From the NCBI RefSeq assembly GCF_014764365.1, contig NZ_CP061718.1, positions 434,001-498,000 of the forward strand: 64,000 bases of DNA, written 5' to 3'. This document shows positions 9,934 to 19,500 of the stretch, one piece after another. The position numbers and the translations under genes were made by a program. The notes under the pieces were generated by a model, which saw nothing but the letters and a program-made list of their open reading frames with translations, was not told the origin of the DNA and did no database searches. How positions within the stretch are numbered: the first letter of the stretch is position 1; every line of letters starts with the position of its first letter. The stretch comes from Roseococcus microcysteis. GTDB taxonomy: Bacteria; Pseudomonadota; Alphaproteobacteria; Acetobacterales; Acetobacteraceae.

Positions 9934-10409
9934 TAACCCTCCGCCACCCGCCGCAGCATGGCCAGAAGTTGCCGGCGCTCGGCCGCCGAGAGGGGCGCCA
10001 GCACCGAATCATTGGCCCGCCGCCCCGCCTTTTGCGCGGCACTCAGCAGCTCGGCCCCCGCCTCGGTGATGGTGAGGATGCGGGTGCGACGGTCCTGACG
10101 GTCCGCCTCGGCCTGCACCAGGCCGCGATCCACGAGGCGCCGCACCACCCCCTGCACGGTCGCGGAATCCATGGCGGCCAGCCGGCCCAGATGGTTCTGC
10201 GTGACGCGCCCCATCTCGGACAGGCGCAGCAGGGCCGCGAATTGCGGCCCCGTGAGGCCGAGCCCCGCCGCGCATTCCTGGAACATGGACTGGTAGCGCT
10301 GGTGGGCGCGCCGCAGCATGTGCCCGGCCGAGGCGTCCAGGCTGTAGCCGGGGGCGGAGACACTTGTCTCGGGCGAAGCGGCCGCGGGCTCCTGCTCGTC
10401 GCGCATCAT
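9933..10409 (-). CDS. MarR family transcriptional regulator
   Basis: A 158-aa winged-helix repressor. The helix-turn-helix region is VTQNHLGRLAAMDSATVQGVVRRLVDRGLV, with the wing ADRQDRRTRILTITEAG, typical for MarR. The N-terminal 25 residues are a variable tail. It is divergent from the TRAP operon across a 151-bp gap, so it is the obvious candidate to control that operon and itself. It has two adjacent ATGs; the first is used here. Confidence 0.92.
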   Translation of the reverse strand: MMRDEQEPAAASPETSVSAPGYSLDASAGHMLRRAHQRYQSMFQECAAGLGLTGPQFAALLRLSEMGRVTQNHLGRLAAMDSATVQGVVRRLVDRGLVQAEADRQDRRTRILTITEAGAELLSAAQKAGRRANDSVLAPLSAAERRQLLAMLRRVAEG

Positions 10410-10475
10410 TTCCCACTCTGTTGCCGGCCAGTTGGCGGAACGGTCGCCGCACTGTCAAGCGCGGCGCGGTGTCAT

Positions 10476-10510
10476 AAGCCGTTGCATGGCTTCTTCTGTT
10501 TCACTAAACC
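10476..10510. promoter_or_regulatory. candidate promoter/operator for the TRAP operon
   Basis: AAGCC-GTTGCAT-GGCTT (10476-10492) is a perfect 5-bp-arm inverted repeat in the divergent MarR/TRAP gap. It overlaps TTGCAT (10482-10487), which is followed 17 bp later by TAAACC (10505-10510) as a weak -35/-10 pair. A MarR dimer could bind here. This is by eye only. Confidence 0.35.
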
Positions 10511-10560
10511 AGTAAGCGTCGGCCGCGCGAACGGCACAGAATACTGGGAGAGAAAAACCA

Positions 10561-11679
10561 ATGACCTCATCCACCTCCGGGACCGCCCGCCGCGGCCTGC
10601 TCAAGGCCGGCGCGGTCGCCGCGGCCGGCGCCGCCGTGCTGGCCACCCCCGGCGTCAGCCGCGCGCAGACCACCACCCTGCGCTTCCAGTCCACCTGGCC
10701 GCAGCGCGACATCTTCCACGAATTCGCCAATGACTACGTGACGCGCGTCAACACGCTGGCCGGCGGCCGGCTGCGGGTGGAGCTGTTGCCCGCGGGCGCG
10801 GTGGTCGGCGCCTTCCAGCTGATCGACGCGGTCTCCGCCGGCACGCTCGATGGCGGCCATGGCGTCTCGGCCTACTGGTTCGGCAAGAACAAGGCCTTCA
10901 GCCTGTTCGGCACGCCCCCGGCCTGGTTCTACGACGCGAACTCCTACCTCGCCTGGTTCTACTATGGCGGCGGTGAGGCGCTGTATAATGAGCTGATCAC
11001 CGACATCCTGCGCGTGAACGTGGTGGGCTTCCAGACCGGCCCGATGCCGACGCAGCCGCTGGGCTGGTTCCGCAACCGCGTCGAGAACGCCGAGCAGATG
11101 CGCGGCATGCGCTACCGCACCGTGGGCCTCGCGACCGACCTGTTCAACGCCATGGGGGCCGCCGTGACGGCCCTGCCGGGCGGCGAGATCGTGCCCGCGC
11201 TGGAGCGCGGCGTCATTGACGGCGCGGAGTTCAACAACCCGTCCTCCGACCGCGTCCTCGGCTTCCCGGACGTGGCCAAGAACTACATGCTGCAATCCTA
11301 CCACCAGAACACCGAGACCTTCGAGGTGCTGTGGAACAAGGGCCGCTTCGACGGCCTGCCGGCCGAGCTGAAGGCGGTGCTGCGCGTGGCGGCCGAAGCC
11401 GCCTCGGCCGACATGTCCTGGAAGCAGCAGCTGCGCTATCCGAACGACCTGCAGGCGATGGTGACCAACAGCGGCGTGAACGTGCACATCACGCCCCGCC
11501 CCATCCTGGACGCGCAGCTGCGCGCCTGGGACGGCGTGATCTCGAACCTGGAGAGCGACCCCTTCTTCAAGAAGGTGACGGACAGCCAGCGCGACTGGTG
11601 CCGCCGCGTCAGCGCCTTCTACCTGCGCAACAACGCCTCCTCCGCCGCCGCCTTCAACCACTTCTTCGCGCGGCGCTGA
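10561..11679 (+). CDS. TRAP transporter substrate-binding protein (DctP family)
   Basis: A periplasmic binding protein of 372 aa for a TRAP importer of a carboxylic-acid type ligand. The twin-arginine-like leader TARRGLLKAGAVAAAGAAVL ends near SRAQ. The mature domain shows the DctP-type arginine region RGMRYRTVGLATDLFNAMGAAVTALPGGEIVPALERGVIDGAE, typical of the TakP-like branch that often binds 2-oxo acids or lactate. GGGAGAG stands about 8 nt upstream of ATG 10561. The ligand is not determinable here. Confidence 0.92.
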   Translation: MTSSTSGTARRGLLKAGAVAAAGAAVLATPGVSRAQTTTLRFQSTWPQRDIFHEFANDYVTRVNTLAGGRLRVELLPAGAVVGAFQLIDAVSAGTLDGGHGVSAYWFGKNKAFSLFGTPPAWFYDANSYLAWFYYGGGEALYNELITDILRVNVVGFQTGPMPTQPLGWFRNRVENAEQMRGMRYRTVGLATDLFNAMGAAVTALPGGEIVPALERGVIDGAEFNNPSSDRVLGFPDVAKNYMLQSYHQNTETFEVLWNKGRFDGLPAELKAVLRVAAEAASADMSWKQQLRYPNDLQAMVTNSGVNVHITPRPILDAQLRAWDGVISNLESDPFFKKVTDSQRDWCRRVSAFYLRNNASSAAAFNHFFARR

Positions 11680-11695
11680 GCCACTGACCCCACCA

Positions 11696-11728
11696 CGCCC
11701 GTCCCGAACCCCCGGGGCGGGCGTTTTT
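11696..11728 (+). terminator. strong intrinsic terminator after the TRAP binding-protein gene
   Basis: An 11-bp stem (11696-11706 with 11713-11723, one G-T pair, 6-nt loop AACCCC) is followed by TTTTT (11724-11728). It lies between the binding protein and the small permease, so it probably lets the binding protein be made in excess over the membrane subunits. Confidence 0.85.
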
Positions 11729-11756
11729 CATGCCCTTCCGCCACGGAGCCGACCAG

Positions 11757-12368
11757 GTGCAATCACTGCTGGTGAATGTGGACCGGATCAGCGCCTTCAT
11801 CGGCAAGGTCTTTGCCTGGTGCATCGTGCTGCTGACCGGGGCCATCGTCTATGAGGTCTTCGCGCGCTACCTCTTCCGCGCGCCGACCGCCTGGGCCTTC
11901 GATGTCTCCTACATGCTCTACGGCACGCTGTTCATGATGGCGGGCGCCTATACCCTGTCGCGCCAGGGGCATGTGCGGGCGGATTTCATCTACCGGCTGT
12001 TTCCGGTGCGGGTGCAGGGCGGGCTCGATTTTGTGCTCTACATCCTGTTCTTCTTTCCCGGCATGCTGGCGCTGGTCTATTTCGGGTGGGACTTCTTCAG
12101 CCTGTCCTATTGGCAGAATGAACGGTCCTCGATCAGCCCGAACGGGCCCTATATCTGGCCCTTCAAATTCATCATCCCCTTCGCCGGCGCGCTCATGATC
12201 CTGCAGGGCCTGGCCGAGACGGCGCGCGCCGCCATCGCCTGGCGCACCGGCGCCTGGCCCGACCGCCTGCATGACGTGGAGGAGCTGGAAGTGCTGACGC
12301 TGAAGCAGGCGGCCGCCGCCCGCGAGGCCGAAATCGCGGCCGCCCGCCGCGCGGAGATGCCCCTGTGA
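11757..12368 (+). CDS. TRAP transporter small permease (DctQ family)
   Basis: A membrane subunit of 203 aa with four predicted helices, beginning FIGKVFAWCIVLLTGAIVYEVFARYLF, and the typical motif FARYLFRAPTAWAFDVSYML. An in-frame ATG at 11730 would lie at the end of the terminator and has no ribosome-binding site. GTG 11757 has GGAG about 8 nt upstream and is preferred. The C-terminus has an Ala/Glu-rich tail. The gene overlaps dctM by 4 nt (GTGA). Confidence 0.88.
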   Translation: MQSLLVNVDRISAFIGKVFAWCIVLLTGAIVYEVFARYLFRAPTAWAFDVSYMLYGTLFMMAGAYTLSRQGHVRADFIYRLFPVRVQGGLDFVLYILFFFPGMLALVYFGWDFFSLSYWQNERSSISPNGPYIWPFKFIIPFAGALMILQGLAETARAAIAWRTGAWPDRLHDVEELEVLTLKQAAAAREAEIAAARRAEMPL

Positions 12369-13768
12369 CCGACCCCGTTCTCGGCATGATCATGCTGGGC
12401 AGCTTCATCTTCGTGATCCTGCTCGGCTTCCCTGTCGCCTTCACCCTCACCGCCATGGGGCTGGGCTTCGGCTATCTCGGCCTGGGCCCGCGCGTCTTCG
12501 ACCTGCTGGTGCAGCGCACCTACGCCGTCATGGCCAATGACGTGCTGATCTCGGTGCCGCTCTTCATCTTCATGGGCTATGTGATCGAGCGCGCGAACAT
12601 CCTGGACCGGCTGTTCCGCGCCTTGCAGATGGCCTCGGGCGGGCTGCCCGGGTCGCTCGCCATCGCCACTCTCGCCACCTGCGCGCTGTTCGCCACCGCC
12701 ACGGGCATCGTGGGCGCGGTGGTGACGCTGATGGGGCTGCTGGCCTTCCCCGCCATGCTGCGCGCGGGCTACGACCCCAAGCTCGCGGCGGGCGTCACCT
12801 GCGCGGGCGGGTGCCTCGGCATCCTGATCCCGCCCTCCATCATGCTGATCCTCTACGGGGCGACGGCGGGCGAGAGCGTGGTGCGCCTCTACGCCGCGGC
12901 CTTCCTGCCGGGTGTCGGCCTTGCCTTCCTCTACATGCTCTATGTGCTGATCCTGGCCACGGTGAAGCCCGGCATGGCGCCCCGCCTGCCGCCCGAGGAG
13001 CGCACGACGCCGGTCGCGCAGATCCTGCTCGCCCTCGTCACCTCCTTCGTGCCGCTCGCGGTGCTCATCGGCATGGTGCTGGGCGCGATCCTGTTCGGGC
13101 TGGCCACGCCTTCCGAGGCGGCGGCGATGGGGGCCGCGGGCTCGGTGCTGCTGGCGCTGCTCTACCGCAGCCTCACCTTCACCAAGCTGAAGGAGAGTGT
13201 CTTCCTCACGGCCCGCACCACCGCCATGGTCTGCTGGCTGTTCATCGGCGCCTATATCTTCACCTCGGTCTTCGGCTGGCTGGGCGGCCACCATGTGGTG
13301 GAGGAGGCGGTGAAGGCCCTCGACCTCTCGCCCATGATGTTCTTGCTGATGGCGCAGATCATCATCTTCCTGCTGGGCTGGCCGCTGGAATGGACCGAGA
13401 TCGTGCTGATCTTCGTGCCCATCTTCCTGCCGCTGCTGGGCACCTTCGAGATTGATCCGATCCTGTTCGGCGTGATCGTGGCGCTGAACCTGCAAACCTC
13501 CTTCCTCACGCCGCCCGTCGCCATGGCGGCCTATTACCTGAAGGGGGTGGCGCCGCCGCATGTGAAGCTGTCGGAGATCTTCCTGGGCTGCCTGCCCTTC
13601 GTGGGCATCGTGGTCTTCGCCATGGCCATGCTCTACATCTTCCCGGAGATCGCGACCTGGCTGCCCTCCTACCTCTACGACAATGTCGGCGGGCCGGGTC
13701 AGGAACTGACCGTGCCGGATGGCGGCTTCTCCGTGGATGAGGAGCCCGCCCTGCCGGCCTTCAACTGA
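12365..13768 (+). CDS. TRAP transporter large permease (DctM family)
   Basis: The 467-aa main permease of the TRAP importer, with about twelve helices. Typical family stretches are GFPVAFTLTAMGLGFGYLG, CAGGCLGILIPPSIMLILYG and TPSEAAAMGAAGS. It starts with GTG overlapping the dctQ stop by 4 nt. The C-terminal 30 residues (after LPSYLYDN) are hydrophilic. It is followed 5 nt later by the hydratase-like gene, so that enzyme probably acts on the imported compound. Confidence 0.93.
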   Translation: MTDPVLGMIMLGSFIFVILLGFPVAFTLTAMGLGFGYLGLGPRVFDLLVQRTYAVMANDVLISVPLFIFMGYVIERANILDRLFRALQMASGGLPGSLAIATLATCALFATATGIVGAVVTLMGLLAFPAMLRAGYDPKLAAGVTCAGGCLGILIPPSIMLILYGATAGESVVRLYAAAFLPGVGLAFLYMLYVLILATVKPGMAPRLPPEERTTPVAQILLALVTSFVPLAVLIGMVLGAILFGLATPSEAAAMGAAGSVLLALLYRSLTFTKLKESVFLTARTTAMVCWLFIGAYIFTSVFGWLGGHHVVEEAVKALDLSPMMFLLMAQIIIFLLGWPLEWTEIVLIFVPIFLPLLGTFEIDPILFGVIVALNLQTSFLTPPVAMAAYYLKGVAPPHVKLSEIFLGCLPFVGIVVFAMAMLYIFPEIATWLPSYLYDNVGGPGQELTVPDGGFSVDEEPALPAFN

Positions 13769-13773
13769 GCAGC

Positions 13774-14481
13774 ATGGACCGCATGACCGACATCACCACC
13801 CAGGCCGCGAACTGGCTGCACGAGGCCTGGGAGACGGGCAACCCGCTCGCCCCCTTTCCCGAGGAAATGGCCCCCACGGACCTCGCCGCCGGCGAGGCCA
13901 TCGCCGCCGCCCTGGTCGAGACGTTGGAGATACCGGTGACGGGCATGCGCCTCGCCCCGGCGCCCGGCGACACCTGGGTCTCCGCCCCGCTGCTGGAGCC
14001 GCGCCTGCTGCGCGCCGGCACGCCGGTCGCGCTGGCCGCGCTGCGGCATATCCGCATCACCGCCGGCATCCTGGGCGTGCTGGGGGAGGAGTTGACCGAC
14101 GCGCCCCCCGTCTTCTCCGCCCTGCACCCTGTCGTGGACGTGGCGGCGGAACGCTACGCCCAGGGCGCGCCCGATGCCGCGCAGCGCGTGGCGGACCTTG
14201 GCGGGCTCGGCCATGTGCTGGTGGGCAAGCGCTTCGTCGGCCCGCTGCCCGAGGTGGTGTCGGTGCGGATCGGCCCCACCGGCACCCGCCCGCGCCCCTT
14301 CGAGGTGAAGCTGGCCCCGCTCATGGACCAGCTGGTCGAGGATGCGCGCCGCTGGGGCCCCATGCCGGCCGGGGCCGTGCTGGTGGTGGCGGGCCTCGCT
14401 CTCGGCCGCGTGCCCAACCCGGGCGAGAAATGGTCGGCCGCCGTGGCGCCCGTGGGCCGGATCACCGTGCAGTTCGCCTGA
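13774..14481 (+). CDS. 2-keto-4-pentenoate hydratase-like protein (MhpD/FAH superfamily)
   Basis: A 235-aa cytoplasmic protein similar to MhpD-type hydratases of meta-cleavage pathways. The C-terminus AGAVLVVAGLALGRVPNPGEKWSAAVAPVGRITVQF matches the family end, and the middle has a FAH-like fold pattern. It is a little shorter than typical MhpD (about 260 aa), and the N-terminal active-site region is not clearly conserved, so the catalytic role is tentative. An internal start (ATG 13783) is also possible. Its position directly behind DctM suggests a role in using the imported acid. Confidence 0.7.
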   Translation: MDRMTDITTQAANWLHEAWETGNPLAPFPEEMAPTDLAAGEAIAAALVETLEIPVTGMRLAPAPGDTWVSAPLLEPRLLRAGTPVALAALRHIRITAGILGVLGEELTDAPPVFSALHPVVDVAAERYAQGAPDAAQRVADLGGLGHVLVGKRFVGPLPEVVSVRIGPTGTRPRPFEVKLAPLMDQLVEDARRWGPMPAGAVLVVAGLALGRVPNPGEKWSAAVAPVGRITVQFA

Positions 14482-14537
14482 GGCTGGTCGCATGCGGGGG
14501 CGGGGGCCATGATGCCCGCCCCTGGACGGAGCCCGCC

Positions 14538-15422
14538 ATGCCTGACCCCAACCCGCGCATCCCCTTCCGCCTCGAATCCGACGCGCCGCCGCTGCCCGCC
14601 TTCCGCGGCAAGCGCGTCATCGTGAACCTGGCCGTGAATGTGGAGCATTGGCCCTTCGACCAGCCCATGCCGCGCGCCATCCTGACGCCGCCGCATGGCA
14701 TCAAGGCCATCCCGGACGTGCCCAACTTCACCTGGGTGGAATATGGGCTGCGCGTGGGCATGTCGCGGCTGTTGGAGATGTGTCGGGCGCTCGGCATCCG
14801 CGCCTCCAACCTCTCCAATTCCCAGATCTGCACGCATTACCCGCGCCTGGCGGAGGCGATGCTCCAGGCCGATTGGGAATTCGTGGGGCATGGCGTGTAT
14901 CAGCGGGCGCTGGCCACCATCGAGGATGACAAGGCCGCAGTGGAGGAGGCGCTGTCCACCATGCGCCGCTTCTCCGGCCAGAAGGTGCGCACCTGGCTGG
15001 GCGCGGGCCTCAGCGAGAAGGCCGATACGCCCGAGGTGCTGAAGCGCAACGGCGTCGAATTCCTGCATGACTGGCTGGTGGATGACGTGCCCGTCTGGAT
15101 GCGGACCGAGGCGGGGCCTTTGCTCTCGCTCCCCTACACGGTCGAGCTGAACGACGTGCCCATCTACATGCTGGCCTCGCAGGGCTCGACCGCCATGGCC
15201 GACCGCATCCGCGCCAGCATGGAATTCTACGCGCGCGGCGGTTTCGAGCGGACGCGGGTGATGACGATTGCGCTCCATCCGCACGTCATCGGCGTGGCGC
15301 ACCGGATGGAGAGTTTCTGGGCCGTGATGGAGGAACTCGCGGCGCACCCGCAGGTGGCTTTCGCGACCTCGTCGGAGATCGGCGACTGGTTCACGGCGCT
15401 GCATCCGGCGCCCGCCGCGTGA
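14538..15422 (+). CDS. polysaccharide deacetylase family protein (PuuE/allantoinase-like NodB fold)
   Basis: A 294-aa NodB-fold hydrolase. VNLAVNVEHWPFDQPMP, VGHGVYQRALATIEDD and the late IALHPHVIGVAHRMESF match the PuuE-type branch, which includes cyclic-imide and allantoin-type amidohydrolases rather than cell-wall enzymes. The first motif lacks the common Asp-Asp pair, so metal binding needs care. The start ATG 14538 has GGACGGAG upstream; the long open frame before it overlaps the previous gene and is not real. It probably belongs to the TRAP transcript. Confidence 0.82.
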   Translation: MPDPNPRIPFRLESDAPPLPAFRGKRVIVNLAVNVEHWPFDQPMPRAILTPPHGIKAIPDVPNFTWVEYGLRVGMSRLLEMCRALGIRASNLSNSQICTHYPRLAEAMLQADWEFVGHGVYQRALATIEDDKAAVEEALSTMRRFSGQKVRTWLGAGLSEKADTPEVLKRNGVEFLHDWLVDDVPVWMRTEAGPLLSLPYTVELNDVPIYMLASQGSTAMADRIRASMEFYARGGFERTRVMTIALHPHVIGVAHRMESFWAVMEELAAHPQVAFATSSEIGDWFTALHPAPAA

Positions 15423-15458
15423 CCAACGCCTGTTGATCGCGCGGGCGGGTTGGTTGGG

Positions 15459-15504
15459 CGGCTGATCCACGCCTTCGGTGAGTTCACCGAAGGCGATCAG
15501 ACGC
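15459..15504. repeat. 46-bp hairpin element, copy 2 (putative bidirectional terminator)
   Basis: CGGCTGATCCAC, then a perfect 11-bp stem (GCCTTCGGTGA / TCACCGAAGGC, 2-nt loop), then GATCAGACGC; the outer CTGATC/GATCAG also pair. It shares ends and length with 9888-9933. The stop codon of the convergent TIM-barrel gene (15497-15499) is inside it. Confidence 0.65.
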
Positions 15505-16336
15505 CGGACGCTGCCTCCCACTCCGCCACCAGCTTGTCGCGGCCCGCGCGCATGTCCTCCGGGCCGCCGAAGGCCAGCATGTAGTGGCCCCGATAGCCCT
15601 CGCTCTCGATCAGGCGGAAGAGGGCGTTGAAGTCCATGTTGCCCTCGCCGGGAAACAGGTGCTCCTCCTTGCCGCCGCGATTGTCGGCGAGGCGCACCTC
15701 CGCCATCCGGGCCGGGCCGAAATGGCGGTAGAAGCCCTCCACGCCCACGGGCAGCATGTGCGCGTGGTTGGCGGTGAAGGACCAGCCGAAGACCTCCGGG
15801 TCCAGGGCCGCGAAGAAGCGCTCGCATTCGGGGATGTCGCAGGCCAGGTAGCGCACCTCGGCATCGGCCGGCTCGGGGTTCATGTTCTCCAGCAGCAGAC
15901 GCACGCCCTGGGTGCGGGCGTAGTCGCCCAGGCGTCGCAGTCGGGTGAGCGCGGCCTCGGCGCGACGTTCGTAATCGTCGGTGAAGTGGTAGCCGGCATG
16001 CACCACGATCCAGCCCGCGCCGAGCGGCCCGGCCAGGTCCACATAGGCGCGCAGGTAGTTGTCGGTGGCGGCGGCGAGATAGGGGGCGGTCTCGGCCATG
16101 TTCACGGCCGAGAGGGTGTGCAGGCCGAGTTGCAGCCCATGCCGTTCCTTCAGCCCGCGCGCCGCGCGCAGGCGCGCGCCGTCGAAGCCGTCGAACTCAT
16201 TGCCCGTATCGCCCAGGCGGATGTCCAGATGCGCGAAACCCGCGGCCGCCGCCCATTCCAGCCCCTCCTCCAGCCTTAGGCGCGCGCCGAGATCCACGCC
16301 GATGCGGGCGGAGAGGGAAGCCTTGTCGTCGGCCAT
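15497..16336 (-). CDS. sugar phosphate isomerase/epimerase (AP endonuclease family 2 TIM barrel)
   Basis: A 279-aa TIM-barrel protein of the xylose-isomerase-like family. Metal-binding stretches typical of the family are visible: WIVVHAGYHF, LLLENMNPEP (Glu), TANHAHMLP (His) and EVRLADNRGGKEEHLFPGEGNMDF. I chose ATG 16336 because AAGGAG lies about 8 nt upstream; a start 33 nt earlier has no such site. The substrate is unknown; family members include hydroxypyruvate isomerases and inosose enzymes. Confidence 0.85.
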   Translation of the reverse strand: MADDKASLSARIGVDLGARLRLEEGLEWAAAAGFAHLDIRLGDTGNEFDGFDGARLRAARGLKERHGLQLGLHTLSAVNMAETAPYLAAATDNYLRAYVDLAGPLGAGWIVVHAGYHFTDDYERRAEAALTRLRRLGDYARTQGVRLLLENMNPEPADAEVRYLACDIPECERFFAALDPEVFGWSFTANHAHMLPVGVEGFYRHFGPARMAEVRLADNRGGKEEHLFPGEGNMDFNALFRLIESEGYRGHYMLAFGGPEDMRAGRDKLVAEWEAASGV

Positions 16337-16524
16337 GGCGGGGCTCCTTGGCAAAAGGGTGTCGCGCATCCCCTTGGGACGGATCGCTTAACCAATCCTA
16401 CATGCGGCGGCCATCAATGTCCCTCCCGTGCCGATCACGGCCCGGGGGAGCGTGATTCGTCGCGCATGCCTTCCGGGCGCGGTCCGGGCACGCGGGCAAT
16501 AGGTCTTTTGGACAGGGTGGTTTC

Positions 16525-19500
16525 ATGTCGCATGTGCCGGGTCAGCTTCGTCTGCGTCATCTCCTGCTGGCCTCGGCCGCCTTCTGCGTTCCCGCCACCT
16601 CCCTGGCCGACACACGCGATCTCGTGGATGGCAACGCGGCCGGCGGCTTCATGGTCGGCCCCGCCACCGGCGCCACCCATGTGACGGTGGACGGCAAGAT
16701 CTTCACGAATTTCGTCACCCGTGGCGGCGATGGCAGCGGTGGCGGCGCCGGCATGGGCGGCGTCTTCTTCGTGGACCAGGGCGGGCAGCTCACCCTCAAC
16801 AATGTGGACTTCAACACCAACGCCGTGCGCGGCGGCAATGGCGGCGGCGGGCCCAGCCTGAGCCTCGGCACCATCGGCCTGCCGCTGACGAGCCTGCAGG
16901 TGGATGTCCGCCCCCTGGACGAGCAGGGCGCCGTGCCGCTGCTGAACGAGTTCGGGGACTTCAACCGCGTGGCCATCGGCAACACGCAGGGCCTTGCCGC
17001 GGGCATGGCGGTCTCCGTGCCCAATGCGGGCCAGGCCGTGATCCAGAGCGTCAATTCCGACGGCACCATCACGCTGGACCGCACGCTGACGGGCGCCTCC
17101 GTCATCACGCGCGAGGTGCGCCTCGGCTCCGATCCCAACACGATCCTGGTGAACGACATCACCGGCATCCAGGCCAACGCCACCCTGCTGGTCGAGGAGC
17201 GCGTGACGCGCAACCTCAATGGCGTGCCGGAGCTGAACCAGCTCGAACTGGCCAGCACCGCCGGACTCACGGTCGGCATGCGCCTCGCCTCCAACCCGTC
17301 GCGGACCATCATCGCCATCAACGGCAATGTCGTGACGATGAGCGGCAACCACGACGTCTTCTCGCTCGCCCCCGTCAGCTTCGACCGCGACATCTCGCTG
17401 GTGGTGCAGAACCTGCAGCCCAGCGGCGGCGGCAATGCCGGCATCCTCACCTACGCGGCGCCGCCCGGCGGCAGCGCGCCCATCGGCCAGCTGCAACTGC
17501 CCGGCGCGAGCGACACCCCCGTCTCGGCGGCCCTCTACAACGTGACGGGTATGACCGCGAACAGCGTGACCAGCGCGGCCGGCACGAGCCTGGTGCTGGC
17601 CGTGGACCCGGTGGCGCAGGGGCTGCGGGTGGGCATGGTGCTGGAGGGGGCGGGCATCGCGGCCGGCACCACCATCACCGCCATCAGCGGCCAGAACCTG
17701 ACGCTGAGCCAGGCGGTCACCGGCGCGGTCACGGGCTTCGAGGCGCGCCTCGCGCCCATCAACGGCACCACCCTGACGCTGCCCGTGCCCAACCCGCGGC
17801 TGGCCGTCGGCATGCGGCTGGTGGGCGAGGGCGTGCCAGCCAACACCACCATCACCGCCATCAACGGCAATGTGGTGACGCTGAGCAACAGCCTGCCCGA
17901 CACCGCGAGCGGCCTTGCCTTCTCGAACGTGGTGTCCGCCGCGTCCGGGCAGCTGCGCCTGCTGGGGGTGGACCCCGCCACGGTGCAGAACGGCTTCACC
18001 GTGACCGTGCCCGGCGTGGGAACCTACACCGTGACGGCCGTGACCAATCTCGGCGGCGGCGAAATCCTGCTGACGGTGCCGGGCTTCGTGCCCTCGGGCA
18101 GCCTCGATCGCCTCGTCATCGCCTCGCCGCTCACGGCGGGCGGCGCGATGAACAACATCGCCGTCACCCCCTATGCGGGCATGCCCGCGGTGACGGTGGG
18201 GGCGGGCGGCAAGAACGGCAACAACGCCTCCTGGATCGGCACGGTGCTGGCCTCGGGCGAGGGCCAGGCGGGCGGCATCGCGGCACCTGGCGGCACGGGC
18301 ACCGGCACGGGCGGGACGGGGGGTGCCGGCGGCAATGGCTCCTCGGGCCTGCCGGTCAATGTGAACCTGATGGCCGCGATCTACACGGCCAAGTCGAATG
18401 TGGCCTTGCAGGCGGGGCTGGTGGCGGGCTCGCTCGTGCCCATCGGCGTGCCGCCCGTGCCCAACATCCCGCTCTCGGTGGGCTTCAAGGCGGCGCTGGT
18501 GGACGCCAAGGTGGACCTCGCCCTGTCCATCGCCCAGTTCGCGGCCTGGAACGTGGCGCTGGCCCTGGGTGAGGTCGCCTCGGGCGGCCATGGCGGCGAG
18601 GGCGGGCGCGGCGGCAATGGCGCCACCTTCTATGGTGGCGGCGCGGGTGGCGCGGGCGGCAGCGGCGGCGATGCCGGCAATACGGGCAGCGGCACGGCCG
18701 GCAATGGCGGCAATGGCGGCGCGGGCGGCACGGGCGGCTTCGGCGCGGGCGGCGGCCAGGGCGGCGCGGGTGGCAGCGCGGGCTCGGGCGCCTTCTTCCG
18801 CGAGGGCACGCCCGGCGCGGGCGGCATCGCGGGCTTCGGCGGTGGCGCGGGCGCCAATGGCGACGGCATCGGCGGCGGCGGCGGCGCGGGCATGGGTGGT
18901 GCCATCTTCGTGCGCGATGGCGGCACGCTGCTGATCACCGGCAACAGCTTCTTCGGCGACAACAACGCGGCCGGCGGTTCGGCTGGCACGGGCGGGCAGG
19001 CCGGGGCGGGGGTGGGCAGCGACATCTTCATGATGCGCGGCGCCTCCGTCACCATCGCGCCGGGCATCGGCAACGTGGCCATCTTCATGGGTTCCATCGC
19101 CGATGACAGCCGCGCCAGCTATGAGGGCGCGCCCTTCGCGGCGGGCGATGGCGCGGGGCTGACCATCGGCGCGGGCCTGACCATCTTCAACGGCGTCAAC
19201 ACCTATACGGGCGCCACGGTCATCGCGGGCGGCGCGCTGGCGGCGCTCGATGGCACCGGCATCCATGCCAACAGCAACGTCACCTTCGCGGGCGCGGGGC
19301 GACTTGCGGGGATGACGGCGCTGGATGAGCTGTCGGCGGGCGTGCTGCTCTCCTCCGGCGCCTTCAACCGGCAGGTGGGCACGCAGAGCAACCGCGTGCA
19401 ATGGACGGGCAGCGGCGGCTTCGCGGCCATCGCCGATGAGCTGGTGGTGAACCTGGGCGGCAGCCTCACGCCGCAGACCCTGACCTGGGGCACCAATGGC

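Noticed and set aside
12149-13561. Long minus-strand frame opposite dctM
   Set aside because: His/Arg/Glu/Gln-rich shadow without motifs; dctM on the plus strand is unambiguous.
18590-18900. Gly-rich repeats as a CRISPR or satellite array
   Set aside because: The repeats are in-frame GGxGG codons within the autotransporter passenger, without spacers or constant repeat length.
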